From: Thiobacillus sp. UBA6918
Lineage (GTDB): Bacteria > Pseudomonadota > Gammaproteobacteria > Burkholderiales > Thiobacillaceae
Reading direction: 5' to 3'
DNA: 9,591 nt
Assembly (NCBI GenBank): GCA_002450925.1
Contig: DKAU01000073.1
Span: 3,395 to 12,985 of the forward strand
Shown: positions 1 through 6,710 of the stretch, piece after piece
Position numbering within the stretch: position 1 is the first letter of the stretch
Layout of the letters: the number at the start of each line of letters is the position of its first letter
Made by a program: the position numbers and the translations under genes
Notes under the pieces: generated by a model
Databases searched by the model: none
What the model saw: the letters and a program-made list of their open reading frames with translations, nothing else
What the model was told of the DNA's origin: nothing

Positions 1-185
1 CCGGAAATTCATGCGTTTGAATCAAACTGATTCACTTTCTACTCCTTAAAAAAGGGCTTGACAAGTATTTAAATGAAAAAAATCAAGCCTCTTTGGCTAA
101 ACGTTCCACATATGCCACACCCTGTCAGACCTGCACCATGCTTGAAACTAAATTATGTCCAGTAGCCAGGCCGTAAAATGAAGAC
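1..185. other. Intergenic leader upstream of earP, with possible gene edge
   Basis: No complete gene is visible here. On the plus strand one frame runs open from the window edge to a TAA at 47-49, so this could be the tail of an upstream gene. On the minus strand there is a good ribosome-binding site (AAGGAG, 42-47), six bases, then GTG at 33-35. That frame has only eight codons before a TGA at 9-11, and the TGA overlaps an ATG at 10-12 that leaves the window. Either reading is possible and the edge prevents a decision. A 13-base palindrome (GTTTGAATCAAAC, 15-27) lies in the same stretch. A perfect TTGACA (58-63) has no convincing -10 partner at normal spacing, so no earP promoter is assigned. 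Confidence 0.4.
51..94. repeat. Hairpin upstream of earP, possible terminator or attenuator
   Basis: GGCTTGA at 55-61 is the exact reverse complement of TCAAGCC at 83-89, with a 21-base AT-rich loop. AAAG/CTTT can extend the stem with one bulged T. Read on the minus strand, the stem is followed by six Ts and then by an AAGGAG ribosome-binding site, like a leader terminator. Read on the plus strand, it follows the TAA at 47-49 but has a poorer T-run. The long loop makes it weaker than the other terminators in this window. Confidence 0.35.
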
Positions 186-1319
186 ATGAAGCTTGGCTGG
201 GATATTTTCTGCACTGTCATAGACAACTATGGCGATATCGGCATCTGCTGGCGAGTGGCGCGTCAGCTGGCGCATGAGCATGGCCAGATGGTCAGGTTAT
301 GGGTGGACGATCTGGCTAGCTTTGGGATGATTTGCCCTGCCATTGACCCTACCAAGGATGCGCAAGCGTACGAAGGCATCGAAATACGGCGCTGGTCAAA
401 GGAAATGCCATCAGTAGAACCGGCTGATGTGGTGGTGGAGGCTTTTGCCTGCCGCGTGCCGGCAGGTTTCCTGCAAGCCATGGCCGAGCGTTCGCCCAGA
501 CCGGTGTGGATCAATCTTGAATATTTCAGTGCCGAGAAGTGGGTTGCAGAGAATCATGGCTTGAGCTCTCCGCACCCAAGGATTCCGCTGACGCAGTATT
601 TTTTCATCCCAGGCCTTGGGGCAGACACGGGCGGCTTGCTTGGAAGCAGGAAGGAAATCGGATCGCTGAATGACTTTCAGGCCGACCAATCCACACTCAA
701 GACATTCTGGAACGAGTTGAATGTGCCGGATGATCAGGCTTTGCGAATTTCGCTATTTGCTTATGAAAATCCTGCCATCCCAGGGTTGGTCAAGGCCTTG
801 AAATACGCAGGGCGTCCGGTGCGGCTGCTTGCGTCGGCAGGCAAGTCGATAGGACCGTTGGCCCAGAGTTTGAACCTTCAGGAATTACGGGCTGGGGAAG
901 TCCTAAACCACGGCAACCTGACTGTGCAGGTGCTGCCTTTTATGGAGCAGGGCCGGTACGACAAGCTGCTTTGGGCCTGTGATGTCAATTTTGTGCGCGG
1001 GGAAGATTCCTTCATTCGGGCGCAGCATGCGGCCAGGCCTCTGGTCTGGCAGGCCTATGTGCAGGAGGACGGGGCGCAATGGCCCAAGATCGATGCTTTC
1101 CTGGAAAACTACGTGCTGGGACTTCCCGACCATGCCGGGAGTGTTCTAAGGGAGGCTTGGCGGGTGTGGAATGCCGGAGAAAGTCGCCCTGAAATCTGGC
1201 TGGACTGGCTTGCTCACCTGCCGGAATACAGGGAGCACGCACGGCAATGGGCTGGAAAACTTCAAACTTGGCCCAATCTTGTGGAAGAGTTGGTGAAATT
1301 CGCCGTCAGTAAGGTATAA
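186..1319 (+). CDS. earP: EF-P arginine rhamnosyltransferase EarP
   Basis: EarP transfers rhamnose from dTDP-L-rhamnose to arginine 32 of elongation factor P in the cytoplasm. This modification lets EF-P rescue ribosomes stalled at polyproline. The 377-residue product has the family length. It opens with the typical N-terminus WDIFCTVIDNYGDIG, which carries D13 and D17. Near the C-terminal half it has the NFVRGEDSF motif with E273. These residues fall at the numbers I recall for the catalytic or sugar-binding residues of Pseudomonas putida EarP. The fold is a GT-B type (GT104 family, from established knowledge). The ATG at 186 has only a weak purine-rich site before it (GAAGAC). An ATG at 178 is followed almost at once by a stop, so 186 is the sensible start. 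efp starts 59 bp downstream on the same strand. The stop codon overlaps a TATAAT that probably belongs to the efp promoter. Confidence 0.96.
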   Translation: MKLGWDIFCTVIDNYGDIGICWRVARQLAHEHGQMVRLWVDDLASFGMICPAIDPTKDAQAYEGIEIRRWSKEMPSVEPADVVVEAFACRVPAGFLQAMAERSPRPVWINLEYFSAEKWVAENHGLSSPHPRIPLTQYFFIPGLGADTGGLLGSRKEIGSLNDFQADQSTLKTFWNELNVPDDQALRISLFAYENPAIPGLVKALKYAGRPVRLLASAGKSIGPLAQSLNLQELRAGEVLNHGNLTVQVLPFMEQGRYDKLLWACDVNFVRGEDSFIRAQHAARPLVWQAYVQEDGAQWPKIDAFLENYVLGLPDHAGSVLREAWRVWNAGESRPEIWLDWLAHLPEYREHARQWAGKLQTWPNLVEELVKFAVSKV

Positions 1320-1320
1320 T
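1315..1320 (+). promoter_or_regulatory. Probable -10 box of an efp promoter
   Basis: A perfect TATAAT overlaps the last codons and stop of earP. Transcription would start near 1327, about 50 bases before the efp start. The -35 side is weak: TTGGTG at 1290-1295 gives a 19-bp spacer. The promoter therefore rests mainly on the -10 and its position. It would allow efp, an abundant factor, to be made independently of earP. Confidence 0.5.
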
Positions 1321-1323
1321 TTC

Positions 1324-1351
1324 GCGTTTTTTCAAACGCTTACAGGCGTTT
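1324..1351 (+). promoter_or_regulatory. Two mutually exclusive hairpins in the efp leader
   Basis: Three six-base segments lie in a row: GCGTTT (1324-1329), AAACGC (1334-1339) and GCGTTT (1346-1351). The middle one can pair with either neighbour, giving loops of 4 or 6 bases. The second hairpin is followed by a T-rich run (1355-1365) interrupted by A. The layout resembles an attenuator or an mRNA switch, but the stems are short. If transcription starts near 1327, the first arm is complete only in read-through from earP. Confidence 0.35.
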
Positions 1352-1378
1352 CAATTTAATTTTTACAGGAATGCAACG

Positions 1379-1939
1379 ATGAAAATCGCCCAGGAACTCC
1401 GCGCCGGTAACGTGGTGATGATCGGCAACGACGCCATGGTGGTGCAGAAGGCCGAATACAACAAGTCTGGCCGCAACGCAGCTGTGGTCAAGATGAAGCT
1501 GAAGAACCTGCTGACCGGTGCAGGTACAGAATCCGTTTACCGTGCTGACGACAAGTTCGAAGTAGTCGTGCTCGACCGCAAGGAGTGCACCTATTCCTAT
1601 TTTGCCGATCCGGCCTATGTCTTCATGGACGGCGAATACAACCAGTATGAAGTTGACGGCGATAACATGACTGACGCCCTCAAATACCTGGACGACGGCA
1701 TGCCGGTGGAAGTGGTGTTCTACAACGAAAAGCCGATTTCCGTCGAACTGCCCACCACCCTTGTTCGTGAGGTTGCATACACCGAGCCTGCCGTGCGCGG
1801 CGACACTTCCGGCAAGGTGATGAAGCCCGCTCGCATCAAGCCCACCGACTTCGAAATCCAGGTGGCAGCGTTTGTTGATATCGGTGACAAGATCGAGATC
1901 GACACACGCACCGACGAATTCAAGCGCCGCATTTCCTGA
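1379..1939 (+). CDS. efp: Elongation factor P (arginine-32 type)
   Basis: EF-P binds between the P and E sites of the ribosome and promotes peptide bond formation at consecutive prolines. The 186-residue product has the full family length with its three beta-barrel domains. The tip loop of domain I reads KSGRN, putting arginine at position 32. This is the residue rhamnosylated by EarP, rather than the lysine modified by EpmA/B in Escherichia coli. The central segment NLLTGAGTE and the C-terminal FEIQVAAFVDIGDKIEIDT are typical of the family. AGGAA at 1367-1371 stands seven bases before the ATG. earP lies directly upstream, so the modifying enzyme and its only known substrate are linked. A strong intrinsic terminator follows. 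Confidence 0.98.
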   Translation: MKIAQELRAGNVVMIGNDAMVVQKAEYNKSGRNAAVVKMKLKNLLTGAGTESVYRADDKFEVVVLDRKECTYSYFADPAYVFMDGEYNQYEVDGDNMTDALKYLDDGMPVEVVFYNEKPISVELPTTLVREVAYTEPAVRGDTSGKVMKPARIKPTDFEIQVAAFVDIGDKIEIDTRTDEFKRRIS

Positions 1940-1961
1940 ACGGTTGTTTGAATCAGCACCC

Positions 1962-1989
1962 AAAAAAGCCGCCCTTGGGCGGCTTTTTT
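1962..1989 (+). terminator. Intrinsic terminator after efp
   Basis: The stem GCCGCCC (1968-1974) pairs with GGGCGGC (1977-1983). It is flanked by six As on the left and six Ts on the right. It ends efp transcription, and because of the A-run it could also work on the opposite strand. It separates efp from the small gene at 2068. Confidence 0.95.
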
Positions 1990-2067
1990 ATTGCTTGCTT
2001 CTACGTGAACATGCAAATGTATCCTATTCTGAAATTAGGATTTTTCCCCATTCCACAGGAGAACGAT

Positions 2068-2331
2068 ATGGCCGATCTTGGCGATGAAATGAGCAAACTT
2101 CAGGAAGCGCTTGAACAACAGCGGGATGAGCTGCGTGTGAAAATGCACCTGGCCAAGGCTGATGCGCGTGACCAGTGGGAAGAGCTGGAAAAGAAATGGG
2201 CTGAAGCACAAAGCAAGTTTGGGCAACTGCAAAAAACAGCCGGCGAAAGCATGGATGAGATCGAAGCTGCAGCCCGTCTTTTGGGCGATGAAATACTCAA
2301 AGGATACGAGCGTATTCGCAAACTGTTTTGA
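2068..2331 (+). CDS. Small coiled-coil protein of unknown function
   Basis: This encodes an 87-residue, highly charged protein that I do not recognise as a named family. Almost the whole length is predicted by eye to be helical, rich in Glu, Lys, Gln and Ala with few helix breakers. Hydrophobic residues are spaced in heptad fashion from about residue 9 to 60, and a last helix from about 62 to 86 ends in a basic, aromatic tail (RIRKLF). There is no signal peptide, membrane segment or cysteine. AGGAG at 2057-2061 is well placed before the ATG at 2068. An upstream in-frame ATG at 1948 would run through the efp terminator and is rejected. The gene stands alone between that terminator and a converging gene that ends 6 bp away. 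No clear promoter could be assigned; TTGCTT/TATCCT with a 19-bp spacer is a weak candidate. The good ribosome-binding site and the close gene spacing support a real gene. Confidence 0.8.
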   Translation: MADLGDEMSKLQEALEQQRDELRVKMHLAKADARDQWEELEKKWAEAQSKFGQLQKTAGESMDEIEAAARLLGDEILKGYERIRKLF

Positions 2332-2337
2332 GTTTGG

Positions 2338-3600
2338 TCAGTCCTGGGTAGCCAGATTCATTTTGTCGAGCCGCTGGCACAATGTGTCGATGATGCGCCG
2401 TGACAAGGGTGCAGAGTGGCGCATCAACTGTTCCAGCATTTCGGGCGGCAGCACGATGGCAACGACCTCGGTTTGAGCCTTTACTGTGGCGGTGCGCTTT
2501 TCCCGAAGCAGATAGGCCATTTCTCCAAACAGCTGCCCTTCATTGAGTTCACCCAGCTTGCGCTCGTTGCAGTTGATGTTTTTGTAAGCAGCAGCTTTGC
2601 CGGAATACAGAAAGAAGGCCTCCTGGCCTTCATCCCCTTCATTGATCAGCACCTCGCCAGGTTGGTAGGTATGGCCGTATTTTTCCAGCAGACGGTTGGC
2701 ACGTCCGAACACAAAGCCTTCGAGTTTTCCGGCGCCTTCGCCGGAGCCGCCCAGGAACAGTTTCTCCATCGCCTCGACGTCAACTCGGGTAGCTGCATAC
2801 AGGCATTGCGCCCAAAGATAAAACACCACACAGGCAAAATAAGTGCCGATGAGCACAAAAACAGCACCACCCAGGGCTCCATAGATTGACTGGTATTTCT
2901 CCAGTCGGAAAAACATTCCAAAACCTTTGGATAGAAGCAGGATGCTGATGGCCGAAATCAGGGCGATCCACGCAGCCTGCTTGATCGGGGGCCTGCTCAG
3001 AGGCAATCGCCAATAGGCGAGAAACACCAATACCCAGAATGTAAATATCGTGAAACCGATGTTGAGGCCATTCAGAAGAACGGACTGGATTCCACCGATT
3101 AACTCAACCTGGCTAAAGAAATTGAGCGCAGCCTGGGCCAGGCCTGCAATCCCCAGTAGTCCGAAGGCAATCGGGATAATGACCAGGGGCAGGATCCACG
3201 ACACGACGAACTTTCGTTTTCCTTCGTCCGGGAAAATGATCTTGAAGGCCGAGTGCAGAGCATTGACCAGGCCGCGTGAGGACAGAACCAGGGTCAGCAG
3301 GCCGACCCCGCCTGCAGCAAGCTGGGTTTGTTTTGGAAGGAAGCCGTAGGCAGTCAGCGATTCCAGTTGCAACTGGTTGTAAAGCGCGGCAAACAGCATG
3401 GTGGCGGGCACGTAGGTTTCCGCAAGCTTGCCAAGCCATTGCATGGCGTAGGAAATCAATAACAGGAGCGGCGTGGCAGAAAGCATGAAATAAAACGATG
3501 TTGCCGCCGCATGGTTTTGCAGGCTGTTCTTCTTGAACAGCCGAAAAGTGGTGTAACCCACCTGGATCAGCCAGTCCAATGAGTTTCGCTTTATGGTCAT
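2338..3600 (-). CDS. YihY/BrkB-family membrane protein with C-terminal cyclic-nucleotide-binding domain
   Basis: This encodes a 420-residue protein with two parts. Residues about 1-275 form a YihY/virulence factor BrkB domain (once mis-assigned as RNase BN) with about six membrane segments, near 36-55, 95-110, 133-158, 170-197, 208-226 and 243-268. The AAATSFYFMLSATPLL stretch at 31-46 is typical. After a short glycine-rich linker, residues about 300-415 form a CRP-type cyclic-nucleotide-binding domain. It has PGEVLINEGDEG (314-325) and a phosphate-binding cassette with FGE (358-360) and R369, so the usual nucleotide contacts are kept. No helix-turn-helix follows, so it is not a transcription factor. 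The function of YihY proteins is not settled; transport or envelope roles have been suggested. The nucleotide sensor suggests that membrane activity responds to a cyclic nucleotide (inference). The start has only a weak ribosome-binding site. The gene lies 25 bp after the flavoprotein gene, probably in the same transcript. Confidence 0.93.
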   Translation of the reverse strand: MTIKRNSLDWLIQVGYTTFRLFKKNSLQNHAAATSFYFMLSATPLLLLISYAMQWLGKLAETYVPATMLFAALYNQLQLESLTAYGFLPKQTQLAAGGVGLLTLVLSSRGLVNALHSAFKIIFPDEGKRKFVVSWILPLVIIPIAFGLLGIAGLAQAALNFFSQVELIGGIQSVLLNGLNIGFTIFTFWVLVFLAYWRLPLSRPPIKQAAWIALISAISILLLSKGFGMFFRLEKYQSIYGALGGAVFVLIGTYFACVVFYLWAQCLYAATRVDVEAMEKLFLGGSGEGAGKLEGFVFGRANRLLEKYGHTYQPGEVLINEGDEGQEAFFLYSGKAAAYKNINCNERKLGELNEGQLFGEMAYLLREKRTATVKAQTEVVAIVLPPEMLEQLMRHSAPLSRRIIDTLCQRLDKMNLATQD

Positions 3601-3625
3601 ACCAGAAGTCTAAATGAAAACCGGT

Positions 3626-4831
3626 TTAGGCATGTTGGCCGGCTACCCATCCGGATGACCAAGCCCACTGGAAGTTGTAGCCGCCCAGCCATCCTGTCAC
3701 GTCGACTACCTCGCCGATGAAAAACAGGCCGGCCACGGTGGAAGCTTCCATGGTTTTGGATGAGAGTGCGCGGGTATCGACTCCGCCCAGGGTGACTTCG
3801 GCCTTGCCGTAACCCAGTGTGCCCGATGGCATTAGCGGCCAGTTGTTAAGTTGGTGGGCTGTATGCGCCAGCGCTTGGGCAGACAGTTCTGCGAGGGGTC
3901 GGCTGACCTCTTGCAATTCGCACCATTCCTGGGCAAAGCGGCGGGGCAGGGTGTCGGCTAGCAGACTGGCCAGGTTGATGTTCTGCTTGCGGTGTTCTTC
4001 CAGAAAGGTTTCGGCATCCTTGTCTGGCAACAGATTGAGTGTGACGGGTTGTTTCTTTCCTCGACCGTATTCCTGCATTTGCCAGTAGCTGGATATTTGC
4101 AAAATGGCCGGGCCGGACAGACCGCGGTGCGTAATCAGCGCCTGTTCGCGAAAATGTGGCGATTGCTTGCCACAGAATGTAATGGTGTCGAATGAAAGCC
4201 CGGCCAGAGATTTGAGTGTGTCCAGCGTTTCTGGCGGCAAGGCCAGGGGAACGAGTGCCGGTTTGGGCGGTACCACCGGCAGGTTGAACTGCTCCGCCAC
4301 TTTGTAACCGAAAGGGGTTGCGCCCAGTGCCGGGGCAGCCAGTCCGCCAGTAGCGATGACGAGAGAGTCGCATCTGAATTCCCCCTGGCTGGTCGTCAAG
4401 TCGAAACCGGGTTCGCCTTCGGCACGCTTTGCTATTTTTTCCACTACACAGGGATGTGCCCATTTCACGCCACCCTTGTCGCACTCGTTTTTCAGGAGGT
4501 CGATGATTTCCTGTGAGCTCTCATTGCAAAACAGTTGCCCCAGTGTTTTTTCGTGATATCGGGTTCGATAGCGCTCAATGAGTTTGATGAAATCCTGCTG
4601 GCTATACTGGGCGAGCGCCGAGCGGCAGAAATGCGGGTTCTGGGAAAGGTAGTTTTCCGGGCTGGCGTTCAAATTAGTAAAGTTGCAGCGTCCACCACCA
4701 GAGATGCGGATGCGTTCGCCGATCTTGGCTGCGTGGTCGATGATCAGCACGCTTCGGCCACGCTGGCCGGCTTGGGCTGCACACATCATGCCTGCTGCAC
4801 CAGCGCCGATAATGATGACGTCAAATTTCAT
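3626..4831 (-). CDS. HI0933/YhiN-family FAD-dependent oxidoreductase
   Basis: This encodes a 401-residue flavoprotein of the HI0933-like (YhiN, TIGR00275) family, which is widespread but has no firmly assigned substrate. The N-terminal Rossmann motif GAGAAG (9-14) binds the ADP part of FAD. It is followed by the family signature SGGGRCNFTN (44-53). A second dinucleotide-type motif, VIATGG, occurs near 158-163. The central ITHRGLSGPAILQIS belongs to the family insert domain. The C-terminal block GEVVDVTGWLGGYNFQWAWSSG (from about residue 373) is the usual FAD-contacting end. Length and both ends match the family, so the gene is intact. It starts 75 bp after the 3' end of ssrA, just beyond the ssrA terminator, with little room for a separate promoter (a weak TTGTTT, 17 bp, CATAAG can be drawn). 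The YihY-like gene follows 25 bp downstream. Confidence 0.95.
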   Translation of the reverse strand: MKFDVIIIGAGAAGMMCAAQAGQRGRSVLIIDHAAKIGERIRISGGGRCNFTNLNASPENYLSQNPHFCRSALAQYSQQDFIKLIERYRTRYHEKTLGQLFCNESSQEIIDLLKNECDKGGVKWAHPCVVEKIAKRAEGEPGFDLTTSQGEFRCDSLVIATGGLAAPALGATPFGYKVAEQFNLPVVPPKPALVPLALPPETLDTLKSLAGLSFDTITFCGKQSPHFREQALITHRGLSGPAILQISSYWQMQEYGRGKKQPVTLNLLPDKDAETFLEEHRKQNINLASLLADTLPRRFAQEWCELQEVSRPLAELSAQALAHTAHQLNNWPLMPSGTLGYGKAEVTLGGVDTRALSSKTMEASTVAGLFFIGEVVDVTGWLGGYNFQWAWSSGWVAGQHA

Positions 4832-4861
4832 CCGTGGATTGTCTTATGAAACTCATTAGCT

Positions 4862-4905
4862 TCAAAAACAAATGGCCCACCGCAAGGGTGAGCCATCTGT
4901 TTTTA
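4862..4905 (-). terminator. Intrinsic terminator of ssrA
   Basis: On the minus strand, directly after the tmRNA CCA end, ACAGATGGCTCAC pairs with GTGGGCCATTTGT. The stem is about 13 bp including G-U pairs, with a short loop and a following run of five Ts. Matching As on the other side would let it also work on the plus strand. Confidence 0.88.
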
Positions 4906-4906
4906 G

Positions 4907-5271
4907 TGGTGGAGCCGGGGGGGATCGAACCCCCGTCCGCAAGCCCTCTACAGGCAGTTCTACATACTTAGTCCGGTGAATTGAATTTAACCTGTACCAC
5001 GCCCGCCGAACAGGCTTGGAACCAGCGAGTTGCCTTGGATTTAACCTTGTGCAAAGCAACCCTGCACAAGGCGATCATACTGAAGTTACCCTACTGCCGG
5101 TTGCCCGGCCCAGCTCGTATGCTAGCTGGTGTAGGGTCTGGCGCAATTAAGCGGCCAGAGCGTAAGTTTCGTCGTTTGCGTTTAAACGATTTCAGTTGGA
5201 TTTACGAGGTGCTCTGACCCTCGGTATGCCCTACTCTGCTTTGCGACCCACGTCGAAGCCAGGTCGGCCCC
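4907..5271 (-). ncRNA. ssrA: Transfer-messenger RNA (tmRNA)
   Basis: tmRNA frees stalled ribosomes together with SmpB: it acts as an alanyl-tRNA and then as a short mRNA that adds a degradation tag. The gene is a single-piece tmRNA of about 365 nt. The 5' end GGGGCCGACCTGGCTTCGAC (from 5271 downward) and the 3' end CGGCTCCACCA (to 4907) form a seven-pair acceptor stem with one G-U pair. The T-arm loop TTCGATC is present near the 3' end, and CCA is encoded. The tag frame at 5179-5147 reads ANDETYALAA followed by TAA, with GCA (Ala) as resume codon; this tag type is common in Betaproteobacteria. The gene lies 67 bp after gph on the same strand and ends in its own terminator. Confidence 0.98.
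5147..5179 (-). other. tmRNA proteolysis tag reading frame (ANDETYALAA)
   Basis: Within ssrA, the ten codons from GCA at 5179-5177 to the TAA at 5149-5147 encode ANDETYALAA. The ending in ALAA is the signal recognised by ClpXP and ClpAP. It is stated separately because it fixes the orientation of the tmRNA and gives a lineage hint. Confidence 0.95.
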
Positions 5272-5290
5272 TGGGAAACTTTGCAAATGC

Positions 5291-5296
5291 ATTGTA
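5291..5296 (-). promoter_or_regulatory. Probable -10 box of ssrA promoter
   Basis: TACAAT (five of six consensus bases) on the minus strand lies 19 bases before the mature 5' end of tmRNA. A start about seven bases on would give a short 5' leader that RNase P can remove. No good -35 box was found at 16-18 bp spacing, so this remains a candidate. Read-through from gph is also possible because no terminator is visible between the two. Confidence 0.45.
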
Positions 5297-5338
5297 TTAC
5301 TTCAGATGGGGTTCAGGCGAGAAAGTTCAAGTAGATGC

Positions 5339-5989
5339 TTAAGACAGAAACTTCAGGAGTTCCTGTGGCTGCTGGATAAAGCCTGCGGCGCCCCAGGACT
5401 GGGGGTCGTCGTTTTCGCCCAGATAACCGTAATGTGCGATGACGCAGGGCATGCCGGCATTGCGTGCGGCTTCGACATCTCGCTCGGCATCACCCACATA
5501 CAGACATTGCTCTGCCGGGATATTTAGCAGCGAACAGGCATGCAGCAGCGGGCCGGGATGGGGCTTGGGTTCGGGACAGGTGTCGCCTGAAACAATACAG
5601 GCTGTTCGTTCGGCCAGATCCAGCAGCGAGAGCAAGGGTTCCGTGAACCTCGCGGGCTTGTTGGTCACGACACCCCAGGGCATCTTGCGTGCTTCCAGTT
5701 CGGCCAGTAATTCAGCCATGCCGTCAAATAGCCGCGAATGCTTGCACAGGTTGTCTGCGTAAAGCTGCAGGAACTCCTGGCGCATGGGATTGAAGCCGCT
5801 GTCTTCGGGGTTGATGCCGAAGCCCAGCATGAGTAGACCGCGTGCGCCATGAGAGGCCTGCGGACGGATGACTTCATCCGGCAGTGGTGGCAGACCGTGC
5901 ACACCTCGTTGCAGGTTGAGTGCGTAACCAAGGTCTGGTGCGGTGTCGACGAGCGTGCCGTCGAGGTCGAAAAGAACAGCGCGGGTCAT
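5339..5989 (-). CDS. gph: Phosphoglycolate phosphatase, HAD superfamily
   Basis: Gph hydrolyses 2-phosphoglycolate, formed in DNA repair or by RuBisCO oxygenation, to glycolate in the cytoplasm. The 216-residue protein carries all four HAD motifs. Motif I is FDLDGTLVDT with nucleophile D8 and acid/base D10. Motif II has T109 in VVTN. Motif III has K142 in PKPHP. Motif IV is GDAERD with D167 and D171. An alpha-helical cap lies between residues about 17 and 85. Length and the opening sequence MTRAVLFDLDGTLVDTAPDL fit Gph well; other HAD phosphatases such as PpaX-like enzymes are less likely given the neighbours. The ATG at 5989 shares its A with the TGA stop of ubiG (TGATG), a typical translational coupling. 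A TTG one codon earlier is possible but less likely. It is the last gene of mtaD-ubiG-gph. Confidence 0.93.
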   Translation of the reverse strand: MTRAVLFDLDGTLVDTAPDLGYALNLQRGVHGLPPLPDEVIRPQASHGARGLLMLGFGINPEDSGFNPMRQEFLQLYADNLCKHSRLFDGMAELLAELEARKMPWGVVTNKPARFTEPLLSLLDLAERTACIVSGDTCPEPKPHPGPLLHACSLLNIPAEQCLYVGDAERDVEAARNAGMPCVIAHYGYLGENDDPQSWGAAGFIQQPQELLKFLS

Positions 5990-6693
5990 CAATTTTCGGA
6001 TGACTTTCGGCAGGCCATCAGATAGTTCACGTCGGTATCGTTTTCCAGCGCGTAGATTTTGGTCAACGGGTTGTAGGTCATGCCAATGAGGTCCACGACT
6101 TCAAGCCCTGCGCTACGGGCGAAGGAAGCCAGTTCGGAAGGCTTGATGAATTTGGCGTAGTCGTGAGTGCCCTTTGGCAAGAGTTTCAGCAGGTATTCCG
6201 CTCCTAGCACCGCGAAGGCATAGCTCTTTGGATTGCGATTCAGCGTTGAGAAGAACACCCAGCCGCCAGGCTTGGCGAGTTGTGCGCAGGCTTGCACGAT
6301 GGAAGCGGGCGAGGGGACGTGTTCGAGCATTTCCATGCAGGTGACGACGTCGAATTCCCCGGGGTTTTCTGCTGCCATGTCCTCAGCGGCGACGTGCCGA
6401 TAGTTCACCTGTCGACCGGATTCAAGCAGGTGCAGGCGGGCGACCTTGAGGGCCTTTTCGCCAAGGTCGATGCCGGTCACTTTTGCGCCCTTGTCAGACA
6501 TGGATTCGCTGAGAATGCCACCGCCGCAGCCAACATCGATGGCCTGTTTGCCAGAAAGACCTGCATGTCCGTCAATCCACTCCAGGCGCAGCGGGTTGAT
6601 GTCATGCAGTGGCTTGAATTCCGAATTGGGGTCCCACCAGCGGTGGGCGAGTTCGGAAAACTTGTCAATTTCGGTAATGTCGACGTTGCTCAT
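5989..6693 (-). CDS. ubiG: Ubiquinone biosynthesis O-methyltransferase UbiG
   Basis: UbiG carries out both O-methylation steps of ubiquinone synthesis using S-adenosylmethionine, at the membrane surface with other Ubi proteins. The 234-residue product has the family length. The N-terminal block FSELAHRWWDPNSEFKPLH (12-30) and the following INPLRLEWI are diagnostic for UbiG. The SAM-binding motif I is DVGCGGGILSE (53-63), the acidic motif II GIDL is near 74-77, and the EMLEHVP block is at 121-127. STLNRN (149-154) and THDYAKFIKPSEL (176-188) complete the pattern. The start at 6693 lies 17 bp after the mtaD stop, and the stop overlaps the start of gph. The S-adenosylhomocysteine it releases is a plausible substrate for the enzyme encoded just upstream. 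Confidence 0.97.
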   Translation of the reverse strand: MSNVDITEIDKFSELAHRWWDPNSEFKPLHDINPLRLEWIDGHAGLSGKQAIDVGCGGGILSESMSDKGAKVTGIDLGEKALKVARLHLLESGRQVNYRHVAAEDMAAENPGEFDVVTCMEMLEHVPSPASIVQACAQLAKPGGWVFFSTLNRNPKSYAFAVLGAEYLLKLLPKGTHDYAKFIKPSELASFARSAGLEVVDLIGMTYNPLTKIYALENDTDVNYLMACRKSSEN

Positions 6694-6710
6694 GGAATTT
6701 GGTCTTGTGT

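Noticed and set aside
58..63. Perfect TTGACA as the -35 box of an earP promoter
   Set aside because: No acceptable -10 box lies 16-18 bp downstream, and the hexamer is part of the hairpin arm at 55-61.
1340..1963. 207-codon open frame on the minus strand opposite efp
   Set aside because: It is the antisense shadow of efp, is rich in His and Val as such shadows are, and has no family features. efp itself is certain.
1948..2067. N-terminal extension of the small coiled-coil protein to an ATG at 1948
   Set aside because: It would translate through the efp terminator hairpin and has no ribosome-binding site, while the ATG at 2068 has AGGAG at good spacing.
2295..2333. ACTCAAA/TTTGAGT inverted repeat at the end of the small coiled-coil gene as a terminator
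   Set aside because: The arms are AT-rich, 25 bases apart, and no T-run follows, so it is unlikely to stop transcription.
4862..5059. 65-codon open frame on the minus strand
   Set aside because: It lies inside the 3' part of tmRNA and its terminator, so it is a chance frame in an RNA gene.
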